Shown here one piece after another: positions 43,623 to 51,646 of a DNA stretch of 64,000 nucleotides. The notes under the pieces are model-generated. The model was not told where the DNA came from. It saw only the letters and a program-made list of their open reading frames with translations, and made no database searches. Numbering within the stretch: the stretch's first letter is position 1; every line of letters starts with the position of its first letter. The stretch lies in the NCBI RefSeq assembly GCF_003258515.1, contig NZ_QGEH01000002.1, positions 310,001 to 374,000 on the forward strand. Direction: 5' to 3'. A program made the position numbers and the translations under genes. The stretch comes from Marinobacter bohaiensis (GTDB lineage Bacteria > Pseudomonadota > Gammaproteobacteria > Pseudomonadales > Oleiphilaceae).

Positions 43623-44651
43623 CTACAGATGCTGTGCGGACAGCTTGCGCAAACGCCGGCTCCAGCGCTCCTTGGCGTAGCGGCGCAGATTGGCCACGTT
43701 GTCCGTCTCGTCCATGATCTCCAGGCCCAGGATGGTTTCCAGGATGTCTTCCATCGTCACCACACCCACCCAGGTGTCCATTTCGTCATAGACCACCGCC
43801 ATGTGCTGGCGCTCGCGCAGCATCAGCGCGAACAGGTGCTCGATGTTGCCGCCGGCCCGCACGATGGTCATTTCCCGCGCCACCGAATCCAGCCGCGCGT
43901 CGCCCTCGGCGTTGAGCAGGTCCGGCTTGTGCACGTAGCCGTGGCTGCGGCCGTCCTCGTCGATCAGCGGATAACGGGTGAACGGCAACTCCTGGAATCG
44001 TTCGCGAAACTCGTCGACGCTGGCATCGGGCCGTACGGTCTGGCACACGGTGCGCGGGGTCATGATCGAGCCGATGGTGATTTCGTGCAGTTGCAGGATG
44101 TTCTGGATCACCCGGCGCTCGTCTTCATCCAGCGCATTCTGGTCGCGACCAATCTCGGTGAGGGCGCTGATCTCCCCGCGCAGGTCGACATCGGGCTCGT
44201 TGGCACCGATGCGGCGGGTGATCTGGTTAGACAGCCAGATGAAGGGCGCCAGTGGCACCATGATGCAACGCAGCACCGACGGCAGCCAGGGCGCCAGGCT
44301 GCGCCAGAATTTGGCGCCGATGGTCTTGGGAATGATCTCCGACAGGATCAGGATGGCCAGGGTCATTACCCCGGACGCCACCCCCACCCAGGCGTCGCCG
44401 AACACCACGGTGACCTGGGCCCCGACGCCGGTGGCACCGACGGTGTGGGCCACCGTATTGAGCGTGAGAATCGCCGCCAGCGGGTCATCGATGTTGTCCT
44501 TGAGCTTGCGCAGACGCGCGAACAGCTCGGGCCGGTCCTGTTTCAGCGACGCGATGTAGCTGGGCGTCACCGACAGCAGGGCGGCTTCGAGAATCGAGCA
44601 CAGAAAGGAGAAACCGATTGAGATGGCGGCAAAAGTGATGAGCAGCAGCAT
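43623..44651 (-). CDS. CNNM/DUF21 transporter with CBS pair
   Basis: A 342-residue inner-membrane protein. The N-terminal DUF21/CNNM domain has about four helices, beginning MLLLITFAAISIGFSFLCSILEAALLSV, and contains TLNTVAHTVGATGVGAQ and ILSEIIPKTIGAKF, typical of Mg2+/Co2+ CorC/CNNM proteins. A CBS pair follows (MTPRTVCQTV...; AREMTIVRAGGNIEHLF). The family is linked to magnesium or divalent cation export. It lacks the CorC_HlyC domain, and the CBS end is short. Confidence 0.88.
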   Translation of the reverse strand: MLLLITFAAISIGFSFLCSILEAALLSVTPSYIASLKQDRPELFARLRKLKDNIDDPLAAILTLNTVAHTVGATGVGAQVTVVFGDAWVGVASGVMTLAILILSEIIPKTIGAKFWRSLAPWLPSVLRCIMVPLAPFIWLSNQITRRIGANEPDVDLRGEISALTEIGRDQNALDEDERRVIQNILQLHEITIGSIMTPRTVCQTVRPDASVDEFRERFQELPFTRYPLIDEDGRSHGYVHKPDLLNAEGDARLDSVAREMTIVRAGGNIEHLFALMLRERQHMAVVYDEMDTWVGVVTMEDILETILGLEIMDETDNVANLRRYAKERWSRRLRKLSAQHL

Positions 44652-44729
44652 CGAGGGTCACCGGTCGCGAAAGAGCCTCTATTCTACGCACAGGCGTATC
44701 CCGGCTTAAACCTCCCGGCGACCGTTCTT

Positions 44730-45089
44730 TCACCAACGCAGGAAAGGGGCCAGCGTCAGCGCCAGGATCAGCGCGATCGCCAGCAGGCTGGCCAGCACGG
44801 TCACCGGTTTCTGCATCAGGCGCTGGCCCAGTGACGGGACCTGACCGGCTTCCAGGCGGCGCTGGAAATCGGCGCGCTGATCACGCGCCCGGTCCGCCTG
44901 ATAGGTCTCCAGCAGCGCCCGCGCCCGATCCGCCTCGTCGGCATCGCGGGTCCAGAAGCCGCCCATGCTGATGCCCCAGCGGCTGGGAGGGGTTTCGTAG
45001 TAATCCACGTCGTGGGCCTGGAACAGCTCGCGGATCTCCTCCGCTTCGTCGTCGGGCACATGGCGCAGGTTCATCAGGAAATGGGGCAT
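44730..45089 (-). CDS. DUF6164-like protein with C-terminal membrane anchor
   Basis: A 119-residue protein. MPHFLMNLRHVPDDEAEEIRELF and YYETPPSRWGISMGGFWTRD are conserved-looking; a single helix (VTVLASLLAIALILALTLAPFL) anchors the C-terminus. The start at 45089 is preferred over a longer reading. The phrase pattern resembles DUF6164 of marine gammaproteobacteria (recalled, not checked). Function unknown. Divergent from the DUF1415 gene. Confidence 0.7.
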   Translation of the reverse strand: MPHFLMNLRHVPDDEAEEIRELFQAHDVDYYETPPSRWGISMGGFWTRDADEADRARALLETYQADRARDQRADFQRRLEAGQVPSLGQRLMQKPVTVLASLLAIALILALTLAPFLRW

Positions 45090-45195
45090 GCGGGCTCGTC
45101 CGTCGGTGTGGCTTTGCCACCATTGTAACCGGTCCGACGCCGGCAGACTCGGTGCGCGCAACGCAGTATCATGGGGCCAGACTCAGGAGTAACCC

Positions 45196-45744
45196 ATGAC
45201 CGACACCGCCACCCATGCCCTGGCCGCCACCCGCGAGTGGCTGGAACGCGCCGTTATCGGCCTCAACCTCTGCCCCTTCGCGCGGGCGCCCTATCAGCGC
45301 GACCAGGTCCACTTCGCCGTCAGCGACGCCGATACCGACGAGACCATTGCCGAGGCCCTGCTGGCCGAGATCCGCCAGCTCGAAGCCCTCCCGGAAGCGC
45401 AGCGCGAAACCACCCTGCTGATCCTGACCCGCGGTCTGGCGGATTTCGACGACTTCAACGATTTCCTGGCCCTGGCCGATGGCCTGCTGGAGACCCTGGC
45501 CCTGGACGGCACCTTCCAGATCGCCAGTTTCCACCCCGACTACCGCTTTGCCGACAGCGCCCCCGACGCCATCGACAACTACACCAATCGCGCGCCTTTC
45601 CCGGTCCTGCATATACTCAGGGAAAGCAGCGTCGGCGAAGCCGTGGACGCCATGCAGGATCCCGACGCCATCTACCGCGCCAACATCGAACGCCTGCGGC
45701 AACTGGGTCATGACGGCTGGGACCGGCTCTGGCGGGATGGCTAA
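45196..45744 (+). CDS. DUF1415-family protein
   Basis: A 182-residue soluble protein. The conserved opening TREWLERAVIGLNLCPFARAPY and the later FASFHPDYRFAD-like and NRAPFPVLHILRE blocks match DUF1415 proteins. The Cys in LNLCPFA may be functional. Function is unknown. Followed by a 16-bp tandem-repeat tract and the DUF2868 gene. Confidence 0.85.
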   Translation: MTDTATHALAATREWLERAVIGLNLCPFARAPYQRDQVHFAVSDADTDETIAEALLAEIRQLEALPEAQRETTLLILTRGLADFDDFNDFLALADGLLETLALDGTFQIASFHPDYRFADSAPDAIDNYTNRAPFPVLHILRESSVGEAVDAMQDPDAIYRANIERLRQLGHDGWDRLWRDG

Positions 45745-45847
45745 CGCCCCGGCTACGAGGGCCGGGTGTCGGTGGCCGGCAGGACCGGCGCCGCGCTAAA
45801 CTCGCCGATCAGCCTGTTGTCAGGACACGGACTTCGCAGCCAACAGG

Positions 45848-45895
45848 CTTCTGAGTCACCTGGCTCTTCAGTCACTTGGCTCCTCAGTCACTAGA
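45848..45895. repeat. Three 16-bp tandem repeats upstream of the DUF2868 gene
   Basis: Units start at 45848, 45864 and 45880 and share CTCAGTCACTTGG-like sequence (copy 2: CTCTTCAGTCACTTGG). They end 16 bp before the DUF2868 ATG and lie just before its AAGGA ribosome-binding site at 45897-45901. Confidence 0.8.
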
Positions 45896-45911
45896 TAAGG
45901 ACCCGGACCGG

Positions 45912-47291
45912 ATGCGCTATACCCCCGTCACGCTGCTGCTGGCTTTCGATGAGCAGGTCCGGCGTGACCAGGCCCAGTCGGCCGCTTTCCTGCATCGCCG
46001 TGACCGCCGCTACGCGCTCGACTGCCAGCAGGCCCACCGGCGCCCATCGCTGACCGGCTGGCTTGAGCATATCCATCCGTACCGCTCAGCCCCGACGCCC
46101 GCCGGCGACCGGCTGCGGGCCTGGCGTCGCCTGTCGCACCTGCTGCTACCGGTGGGTGCACTGCTGGGTTGCCTGACCATGCTGGGACTGCTGTTCTACG
46201 ACGGGCGTCAGCAGATCAACGTCACTGTCATCATCGGCTTCGTCGCCCTGCAGGGGCTGCTGGCGCTGCTCACCACCGCCCAGGCCCTGCTGGGCTGGCG
46301 CCCCTGGGGCCGCCTGTTGACACCCCGGGGCGACGGTGGCGATTCCGCCCTCGACGGGCTGAAGCCGCAACTCGCCGCCTGCACCGCCCACCAGACCGCG
46401 CTGGTGTTCGCCCTGTTCGGCTGGCTGACCCTGCTGAGCCTGGTGGTGGTGCAGGACCTGGCGTTTGGCTGGAGCACCACCTTGCGCACCTCGGCGGACG
46501 CCTACGCGGGCCTCGTCCAGGGCCTGGCGCGCCCCTGGCAGGTACTGTGGCCGGCGGCGGTGCCGTCGCTGGAACTGGTCGAGCAGACCCAGTTCTACCG
46601 GCTGGGCGATACAACGGTGGCCGAGCCCGCCCGCTTCGGCGACTGGTGGCCGTTCGTCAGCATGCTGTGGCTGACCTACGCGCTGCTGCCGCGCCTGTTG
46701 CTGGCGATCGTGGCGCGCCTGCACCTGCGCCTGCGCGCCCGCCGGCTGCTGCGTCTGCACCCCGGACGCCAGTCGCTGCTGCACCGGTTCGCCACACCCA
46801 CGGTGGAAAGCGTTGGCGATCGCCGCGACACCCAACCGTCGGACCCGTCGACATCCGCCGACACCTTGCACAGTCTGCCCGACAGTGGCGCGGTCATCGG
46901 CTGGGCCGGAGCCGGCGCACAGGTCACCGACCTGCTGAGCAGCCTGGGGCAGGTCGATGCCGATCGCCTGCACGCCGGCGGCACCGCGTCCCTGGAAGAC
47001 GACCGGCGAGTCATTGAGCGCCTCGCCGCCACGCAGACACCGGTTATCCTGCTGACCCGCGCCTGGGAACCACCCACCGGCGAGCTGGCCGACTTCCTCG
47101 AGGAAGCCCGGCGGCACGGGTCCGCCGAGCGCCTGATCGCCCTGCTGCCGGTTGGGGGCGAGGCGCCGCTGCAGCCGGCCAGCGCCCGCCAGTTGGGCCA
47201 GTGGCAGCGTTTCGCCGAGCGCCAGGGGGACAGCAACCTGTGGGTCTGCCGTCTGCCGGAAGGGGTCGGGGAGGTGCGCCAGCATGGCTGA
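45912..47291 (+). CDS. DUF2868-family membrane protein
   Basis: A 459-residue inner-membrane protein with four hydrophobic segments (LLLPVGALLGCLTMLGLLFY; VTVIIGFVALQGLLALLTTA; ALVFALFGWLTLLSLVVV; WPFVSMLWLTYALLPRLLLA) and a cytoplasmic C-terminal domain (GAVIGWAGAGAQVTDLLSSLGQ). The layout matches DUF2868, a family of unknown function that is typically paired with a DUF3482 GTPase, as here. The ATG at 45912 has AAGGA upstream. Its last eight bases overlap the GTPase start, so the two are coupled. Confidence 0.85.
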   Translation: MRYTPVTLLLAFDEQVRRDQAQSAAFLHRRDRRYALDCQQAHRRPSLTGWLEHIHPYRSAPTPAGDRLRAWRRLSHLLLPVGALLGCLTMLGLLFYDGRQQINVTVIIGFVALQGLLALLTTAQALLGWRPWGRLLTPRGDGGDSALDGLKPQLAACTAHQTALVFALFGWLTLLSLVVVQDLAFGWSTTLRTSADAYAGLVQGLARPWQVLWPAAVPSLELVEQTQFYRLGDTTVAEPARFGDWWPFVSMLWLTYALLPRLLLAIVARLHLRLRARRLLRLHPGRQSLLHRFATPTVESVGDRRDTQPSDPSTSADTLHSLPDSGAVIGWAGAGAQVTDLLSSLGQVDADRLHAGGTASLEDDRRVIERLAATQTPVILLTRAWEPPTGELADFLEEARRHGSAERLIALLPVGGEAPLQPASARQLGQWQRFAERQGDSNLWVCRLPEGVGEVRQHG

Positions 47292-48699
47292 TGCCCCCAC
47301 CTTTGCCGTGGTCGGCCACCCCAACCGGGGCAAGTCGAGCGTGGTCGCCACCCTGTCCCAGAACGACAGCATCGCCATCGCCATGGAACCGGGCACCACC
47401 CGCGACAGCCACGCCTACCCGCTGAAAGTGGACGATGAGGTGCTCTACACCCTTATCGACACCCCCGGTTTCCAGCGCCCGCGCAAAGTGCTGGCCTGGC
47501 TGGAGGCCCACAGCGCCTCCGCCTCGGACCGACCCGACACGGTGCGGGCCTTCTTCCTGCAGCACCGGGACGATCCCCACTTCCACGACGAGTGCGAGCT
47601 GCTGCGCCCGATCCTGGAAGACAATGCCGGCATCATCTACGTGGTGGACGGTTCGGTGCCCTACAGCCCCGCCAACGAAGCGGAAATGACCATCCTCCAG
47701 TGGACCGGCCGGCCCAGCCTGGCGCTGATCAACGCCATCGGCGCGGACGATCACAGCGCCGCCTGGGAAAACGCCCTGGGGCAGTACTTCCGCATCGTGC
47801 GTCGTTTCAATGCGGTGACGGCCCCGTTTGCGCAGCACCTGGGCCTGCTGCGGGGATTCGGCCAGCTGGAGTCCCGCTGGGAGTCCCGCCTCAACAGCGC
47901 CGCCGACCACCTGAAGCAACAGCGTGAGCAGCGCCAGCTCCAGAGCGCCGAGCTGGTCAGCCGGGCCCTGAGCGACATGATGCAGCTGCGGGTCAGCGGC
48001 AGTCCGGGCACCGACAGCACCGGCGAACAGGCCCGCCAGCGGCTGCAGCAGAAATGGCTGGACGCCCAGCGCCGCCGCGAACGGCAGTTGCGTCAGTCCA
48101 TCGAACGGCTGTACCTGCATCACCGGGTGCAGCGTCACGAGAACGAACTATATTGGGAGAACGAGGACCTGTTCAGCGAGCACAGCCGTCTGCTCTGGGG
48201 CGTCAGCCGCAAGCAACTGGCGACGGCCGGCTTCGGCGCCGGCGCCCTGGGCGGTGTGGGCATCGATGCGCTGACGTTCGGCTCGTCCCTGGGGGCAGGC
48301 GCCCTGGTGGGCGGCGTGCTGGGCGCGGCCGGCAGCTACTTCTACGCCGGACGGCTGGCGAAATGGTCATTGGGGCCGCTGCAACAGGGCCAGCGTGAGT
48401 TGCGCTACGGTCCGGTGACGGACCTGCAGTTCGGCTACGTCATCCTGGGGCGCGCACTCAACCACTGGTTCCAGGTGAGCCATCGCAACCACGCCGGCCG
48501 CGGCCCCCTGCAGCTGGAACAGGCCGGCAGCCACTGGCTGGCGGGATTGTCGAAAGACGACCAGCGCCAGTTGCAGGGGCTGCTACAGCGTCTGAGCAAG
48601 GGCACGACGGATGGCCGGCGACAGGCCCACTGGGTCGGCGTCATCAACCGGGCCATGGACGCCTTCAGTGAGTGGCGCCAGACCCGGGACGACGCCTGA
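47284..48699 (+). CDS. Era-like GTPase with DUF3482 domain
   Basis: A 471-residue TRAFAC GTPase. P-loop GHPNRGKSS at residues 11-19, switch PGTTRD, and G3 DTPGF at 59-63 are intact. The base-specificity NKxD motif appears as NAIG (150-153), which is unusual and could change nucleotide preference. A DUF3482 region follows, with a glycine-rich helix-hairpin (AGFGAGALGGVGIDALTFGSSLGAGALVGGVLGAAGSYFYAG), likely membrane-embedded. It overlaps the DUF2868 gene by eight bases. Together they may form a membrane GTPase complex; the role is unknown. Confidence 0.87.
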   Translation: MADAPTFAVVGHPNRGKSSVVATLSQNDSIAIAMEPGTTRDSHAYPLKVDDEVLYTLIDTPGFQRPRKVLAWLEAHSASASDRPDTVRAFFLQHRDDPHFHDECELLRPILEDNAGIIYVVDGSVPYSPANEAEMTILQWTGRPSLALINAIGADDHSAAWENALGQYFRIVRRFNAVTAPFAQHLGLLRGFGQLESRWESRLNSAADHLKQQREQRQLQSAELVSRALSDMMQLRVSGSPGTDSTGEQARQRLQQKWLDAQRRRERQLRQSIERLYLHHRVQRHENELYWENEDLFSEHSRLLWGVSRKQLATAGFGAGALGGVGIDALTFGSSLGAGALVGGVLGAAGSYFYAGRLAKWSLGPLQQGQRELRYGPVTDLQFGYVILGRALNHWFQVSHRNHAGRGPLQLEQAGSHWLAGLSKDDQRQLQGLLQRLSKGTTDGRRQAHWVGVINRAMDAFSEWRQTRDDA

Positions 48700-48737
48700 A
48701 AAGCGCGGCACACCAATCTCTTGCGTCAGGAATGCAT

Positions 48738-48768
48738 TTGAACTGGCGGAATAGAGCGTGTTTATACT
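48738..48768 (+). promoter_or_regulatory. Promoter candidate for lone ectC
   Basis: TTGAAC (48738-48743), 19 bp, TATACT (48763-48768). The -10 is good; the spacer is long, a trait of some osmotically or sigma-S-controlled promoters. It gives a leader of about 30 nt. Confidence 0.5.
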
Positions 48769-48806
48769 AATCAGCTTATCCGAGCCACTAAACGAGGATA
48801 GCCTCT

Positions 48807-49208
48807 ATGAAAATCGTAGATCTGCAAAACATCATCGGAAGTGAAGCCGACGTCTTCGGCCCGGGCGAAAAGCCGTGGAACAGCCGCCGCCTGCTGCTGA
48901 AGAAAGACGGCATGGGTTTCTCCATGCACGAAACCATCATCCCGGCGAACAGCGAGTTCACCTTCTGGTACAAGAACCACCTGGAAGCGGTCTACTGCGT
49001 TTCCGGTAACGGCAGCATCGAAGACCTGGCCACGGGCGAAGTTCACCAGATCCGCGATGGCGTCCTCTACGCCCTGGACAAGCACGACAAGCACATCCTG
49101 CGTGGCGGCACCGAAGACATGCGCCTGATCTGCTCGTTCAATCCGCCGGTCAGCGGTCGCGAGACCCACGACGAAGACGGTTCCTACAACCTGCCGGACG
49201 ACGCGTAA
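48807..49208 (+). CDS. ectC: Ectoine synthase
   Basis: A 133-residue cupin enzyme that cyclises N-gamma-acetyl-diaminobutyrate to ectoine, the last step of the pathway. It matches EctC closely: [54 protein letters not shown], and [28 protein letters not shown]. The ribosome-binding site GAGGA is strong. It stands alone between the DUF3482 GTPase and a TonB receptor, 32 kb from ectA and ectB, and has its own promoter and terminator. Confidence 0.97.
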   Translation: MKIVDLQNIIGSEADVFGPGEKPWNSRRLLLKKDGMGFSMHETIIPANSEFTFWYKNHLEAVYCVSGNGSIEDLATGEVHQIRDGVLYALDKHDKHILRGGTEDMRLICSFNPPVSGRETHDEDGSYNLPDDA

Positions 49209-49234
49209 GCCGGTCCAGGTCCGAACCGGACACG

Positions 49235-49256
49235 GCCCCTGCCGCCCGGCAGGGGC
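49235..49256 (+). terminator. Intrinsic terminator of ectC
   Basis: Stem GCCCCTGCC / GGCAGGGGC with loop GCCC, followed by ATTTCTCCCTTTCT. It ends the monocistronic ectC message. Confidence 0.75.
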
Positions 49257-49370
49257 ATTTCTCCCTTTCTCCGCTCAGCCCGGCTTCCCCGCCGCTGGCT
49301 TTGCCGTCCCACGCTCAGAGCCCCGAATAGACCGCTTGCTACTCCTGCATGTGCTTTCATGTCTTTGCAT

Positions 49371-49397
49371 TTGTAAATATTAATCAATATTATTTGC
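49371..49397. promoter_or_regulatory. Candidate Fur box upstream of the TonB receptor
   Basis: The AT-rich sequence TTGTAAATATTAATCAATAT (49371-49390) continuing into TATTTGC has AATATT inverted repeats and resembles the 19-bp Fur operator (A/T-rich, 7-1-7 layout). It lies about 70 bp upstream of the siderophore-receptor start, where a Fur site is expected. Confidence 0.5.
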
Positions 49398-49457
49398 AAA
49401 AAGTTAACGTCAGGCAATTTTTCGCCCAGACCAACACATAAAGATGCGAGGCAATCC

Positions 49458-51539
49458 ATGCTCCCGGCAAAGGCCCCCACATCATCGCGCCTGGCACACG
49501 CGATCCGTTGTTTCCTGCCCCTGACCCTGATCCTCACCTCCCCATTGGCGCTGGCCCAATCCAACGACGACAGCGAGAGTCTGTCCCTGGGCGAGCTGGT
49601 GGTCACCGACACCGCCCTGAAAGTGGAGGCGCCGCTGGTGGAAACGCCGCGGCCGGCCTCCGTGGTGGAGCGGGAAGAACTGGATGAGCGCAACGTACAG
49701 TCGCTGGACGAGACGTTCCGGTATCGGGCGGGGGTCGTTTCCGGCATGTACGGGGCCGACAACGACACCGACTGGTTCAAGGTCCGCGGCTACGACCAGT
49801 CCACCTATCAGGATGGCCTGCGCATCTATCGCGAGGGGTTCTACCAGTGGCTGCCGGAAACCTATGGTCTGGAGCGTGTCGAGCTGCTCAAGGGTCCGGC
49901 CTCCATTCTCTACGGTGAGGCGCCCCCGGGCGGCGTCATCAACGCCATCAGCAAACGCCCGACCGAGGAAACCCAGGGTGAGGTGATGGTGCAGGGCGGT
50001 ACCAACAACCACCAGCAATACTCATTCGACACCTCCGGACCGGTCTCCGGCCGCGATGACGTGCGTTACCGACTCGTGGGTCTTTACCGAAACGCCGATG
50101 GCGACATCGACTACACCAACAACGAGCGCTTCTACATCGCGCCCAGTGTCGAGTGGGACATCACCGACGACACGCAACTGACGGTCCTGGCCAGCTTCCA
50201 GAAGGACAACGCCATTCCCTACAACGGCTTCAAGCTGGCCTACGGCACGCTGGACGACACGCCGTTCGGCAAGGTCGATCCGTCGGTGAACTACGGCGAG
50301 CCGGATTACGACACCAACGAGCGCGAGCAGTCCTCCATCGGCTACCAGCTGTCGCATCGTTTCAACGACACCTGGACCTTCGAGCAGGACCTGCGTTACA
50401 GCCATCTGGACCTGCTGCTGCGCAGCACCTACATCTTCTTCCAGAGCGGCCCCCGCGAAGGCACCCGTGGCCTGACCTACCGGGACGGCAGCATCGAATC
50501 CTGGACCATGGACAACCGCATGGTGGGCAAGTGGTTCACCGATCGCACCGAGAATACCCTGCTGCTGGGTGTGGACTACCAGGACCTCAAGAACAGCGGC
50601 CAGGAAGCCGATCCTTTCCCGTTCGGCACCATCGACCTGTTTGATCCCGTCTACGGCAACTTCACGCCGGTGGCCGACGCCGACCTGACCAGCCGCAAGA
50701 TCACCAAGGAGCAGACCGGCCTTTACATCCAGGACCAACTGCGCCTGGACGATCGCTGGATCTTCCTCGCCGGTCTGCGCTACGACTCGGCCGAGACCGA
50801 CAACACCAACCGCTCCGCCGGCACCACAGAAAGCGCCGACGACGACCAGGTGTCCTTCTCCGGCGGCGTCATGTACCTCGCCGACAACGGCCTGTCGCCC
50901 TACATCAGCTACGCCGAATCCTTCCAGCCGCTGGTGGGCACGGACAGCAACGGCGACCTGTACGACCCGCTCGAAGGCAAGCAACTGGAAGCCGGCGTGA
51001 AATACGCCCCGGACTTCCTGGACGGTTACGTCACCGCGTCGGTCTATCGCATTGAAGAGAAGAACTCCCTGGTCACCGCCGGACAGGTGCAGGCCCAGGA
51101 AGGCGAGCGCAACACCGACGGTTTCGAGCTGGAAGGCGTGGCCTACCTGACCGACAACCTGCAGCTGACCGCCGCCTACACCTACAGCGACTCCAACACC
51201 GAAAACACCGCCACCGATGAAGGCGAGGTTCAGGCCGCCCTGATTCCGCGCCACATGGCCTCCGCCTGGCTGGATTACGCCTTCGCCGATACGGTGCCCG
51301 GTCTGAAGGTCGGCGGCGGCGCCCGCTATGTCGGCGAAACCAAGGACAAGACCTACGGTTACGACGTGCCGTCCTACACCGTGTTTGACCTGATGGCCCA
51401 GTACGATTTTGCCCAGCACTGGCGCGTGCAGGTCAACGCCAACAACGTGTTTGACCGCGAGTACGTCGCCAGCTGCGACTACTGGTGCTACTACGGCGAG
51501 CAGCGCAGCGTGATCGGCAGCGTCAGCTACCGCTGGTAA
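49458..51539 (+). CDS. TonB-dependent siderophore receptor
   Basis: A 693-residue outer-membrane receptor. Signal peptide (about 1-33, ending ALAQ), then a plug domain with TonB-box-like LGELVVTDTAL and LDETFRYRAGVVSGMYG, DTDWFKVRGYDQSTYQDGLR and RVELLKGPASILYGEAPPGGVIN. The beta-barrel ends in SVSYRW. No N-terminal STN signalling domain is present, so it is not expected to signal through an ECF sigma factor by itself. The family imports ferric siderophores with TonB energy. A Fur-like site upstream supports iron control. The substrate is unknown. Confidence 0.93.
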   Translation: MLPAKAPTSSRLAHAIRCFLPLTLILTSPLALAQSNDDSESLSLGELVVTDTALKVEAPLVETPRPASVVEREELDERNVQSLDETFRYRAGVVSGMYGADNDTDWFKVRGYDQSTYQDGLRIYREGFYQWLPETYGLERVELLKGPASILYGEAPPGGVINAISKRPTEETQGEVMVQGGTNNHQQYSFDTSGPVSGRDDVRYRLVGLYRNADGDIDYTNNERFYIAPSVEWDITDDTQLTVLASFQKDNAIPYNGFKLAYGTLDDTPFGKVDPSVNYGEPDYDTNEREQSSIGYQLSHRFNDTWTFEQDLRYSHLDLLLRSTYIFFQSGPREGTRGLTYRDGSIESWTMDNRMVGKWFTDRTENTLLLGVDYQDLKNSGQEADPFPFGTIDLFDPVYGNFTPVADADLTSRKITKEQTGLYIQDQLRLDDRWIFLAGLRYDSAETDNTNRSAGTTESADDDQVSFSGGVMYLADNGLSPYISYAESFQPLVGTDSNGDLYDPLEGKQLEAGVKYAPDFLDGYVTASVYRIEEKNSLVTAGQVQAQEGERNTDGFELEGVAYLTDNLQLTAAYTYSDSNTENTATDEGEVQAALIPRHMASAWLDYAFADTVPGLKVGGGARYVGETKDKTYGYDVPSYTVFDLMAQYDFAQHWRVQVNANNVFDREYVASCDYWCYYGEQRSVIGSVSYRW

Positions 51540-51557
51540 GCCGTCCCATCGTCAGTC

Positions 51558-51580
51558 CCGGGGAGCGCTGGTTTCCCCGG
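51558..51580 (+). terminator. Hairpin after the siderophore receptor
   Basis: Stem CCGGGGA / TCCCCGG with a 9-nt loop, 19 bases after the stop. No strong U-tract; read-through into the MFS gene is possible. Confidence 0.5.
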
Positions 51581-51646
51581 CGTTCCGATTGAGGCAGACT
51601 GGTCCGCTTCTTCGACACGGACCGGTCTTGCCGAGCCTCGATTACG

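Noticed and set aside
45848-45895. CRISPR-like repeats
   Set aside because: Repeats are contiguous 16-mers with no spacers, and there are no cas genes in the window.
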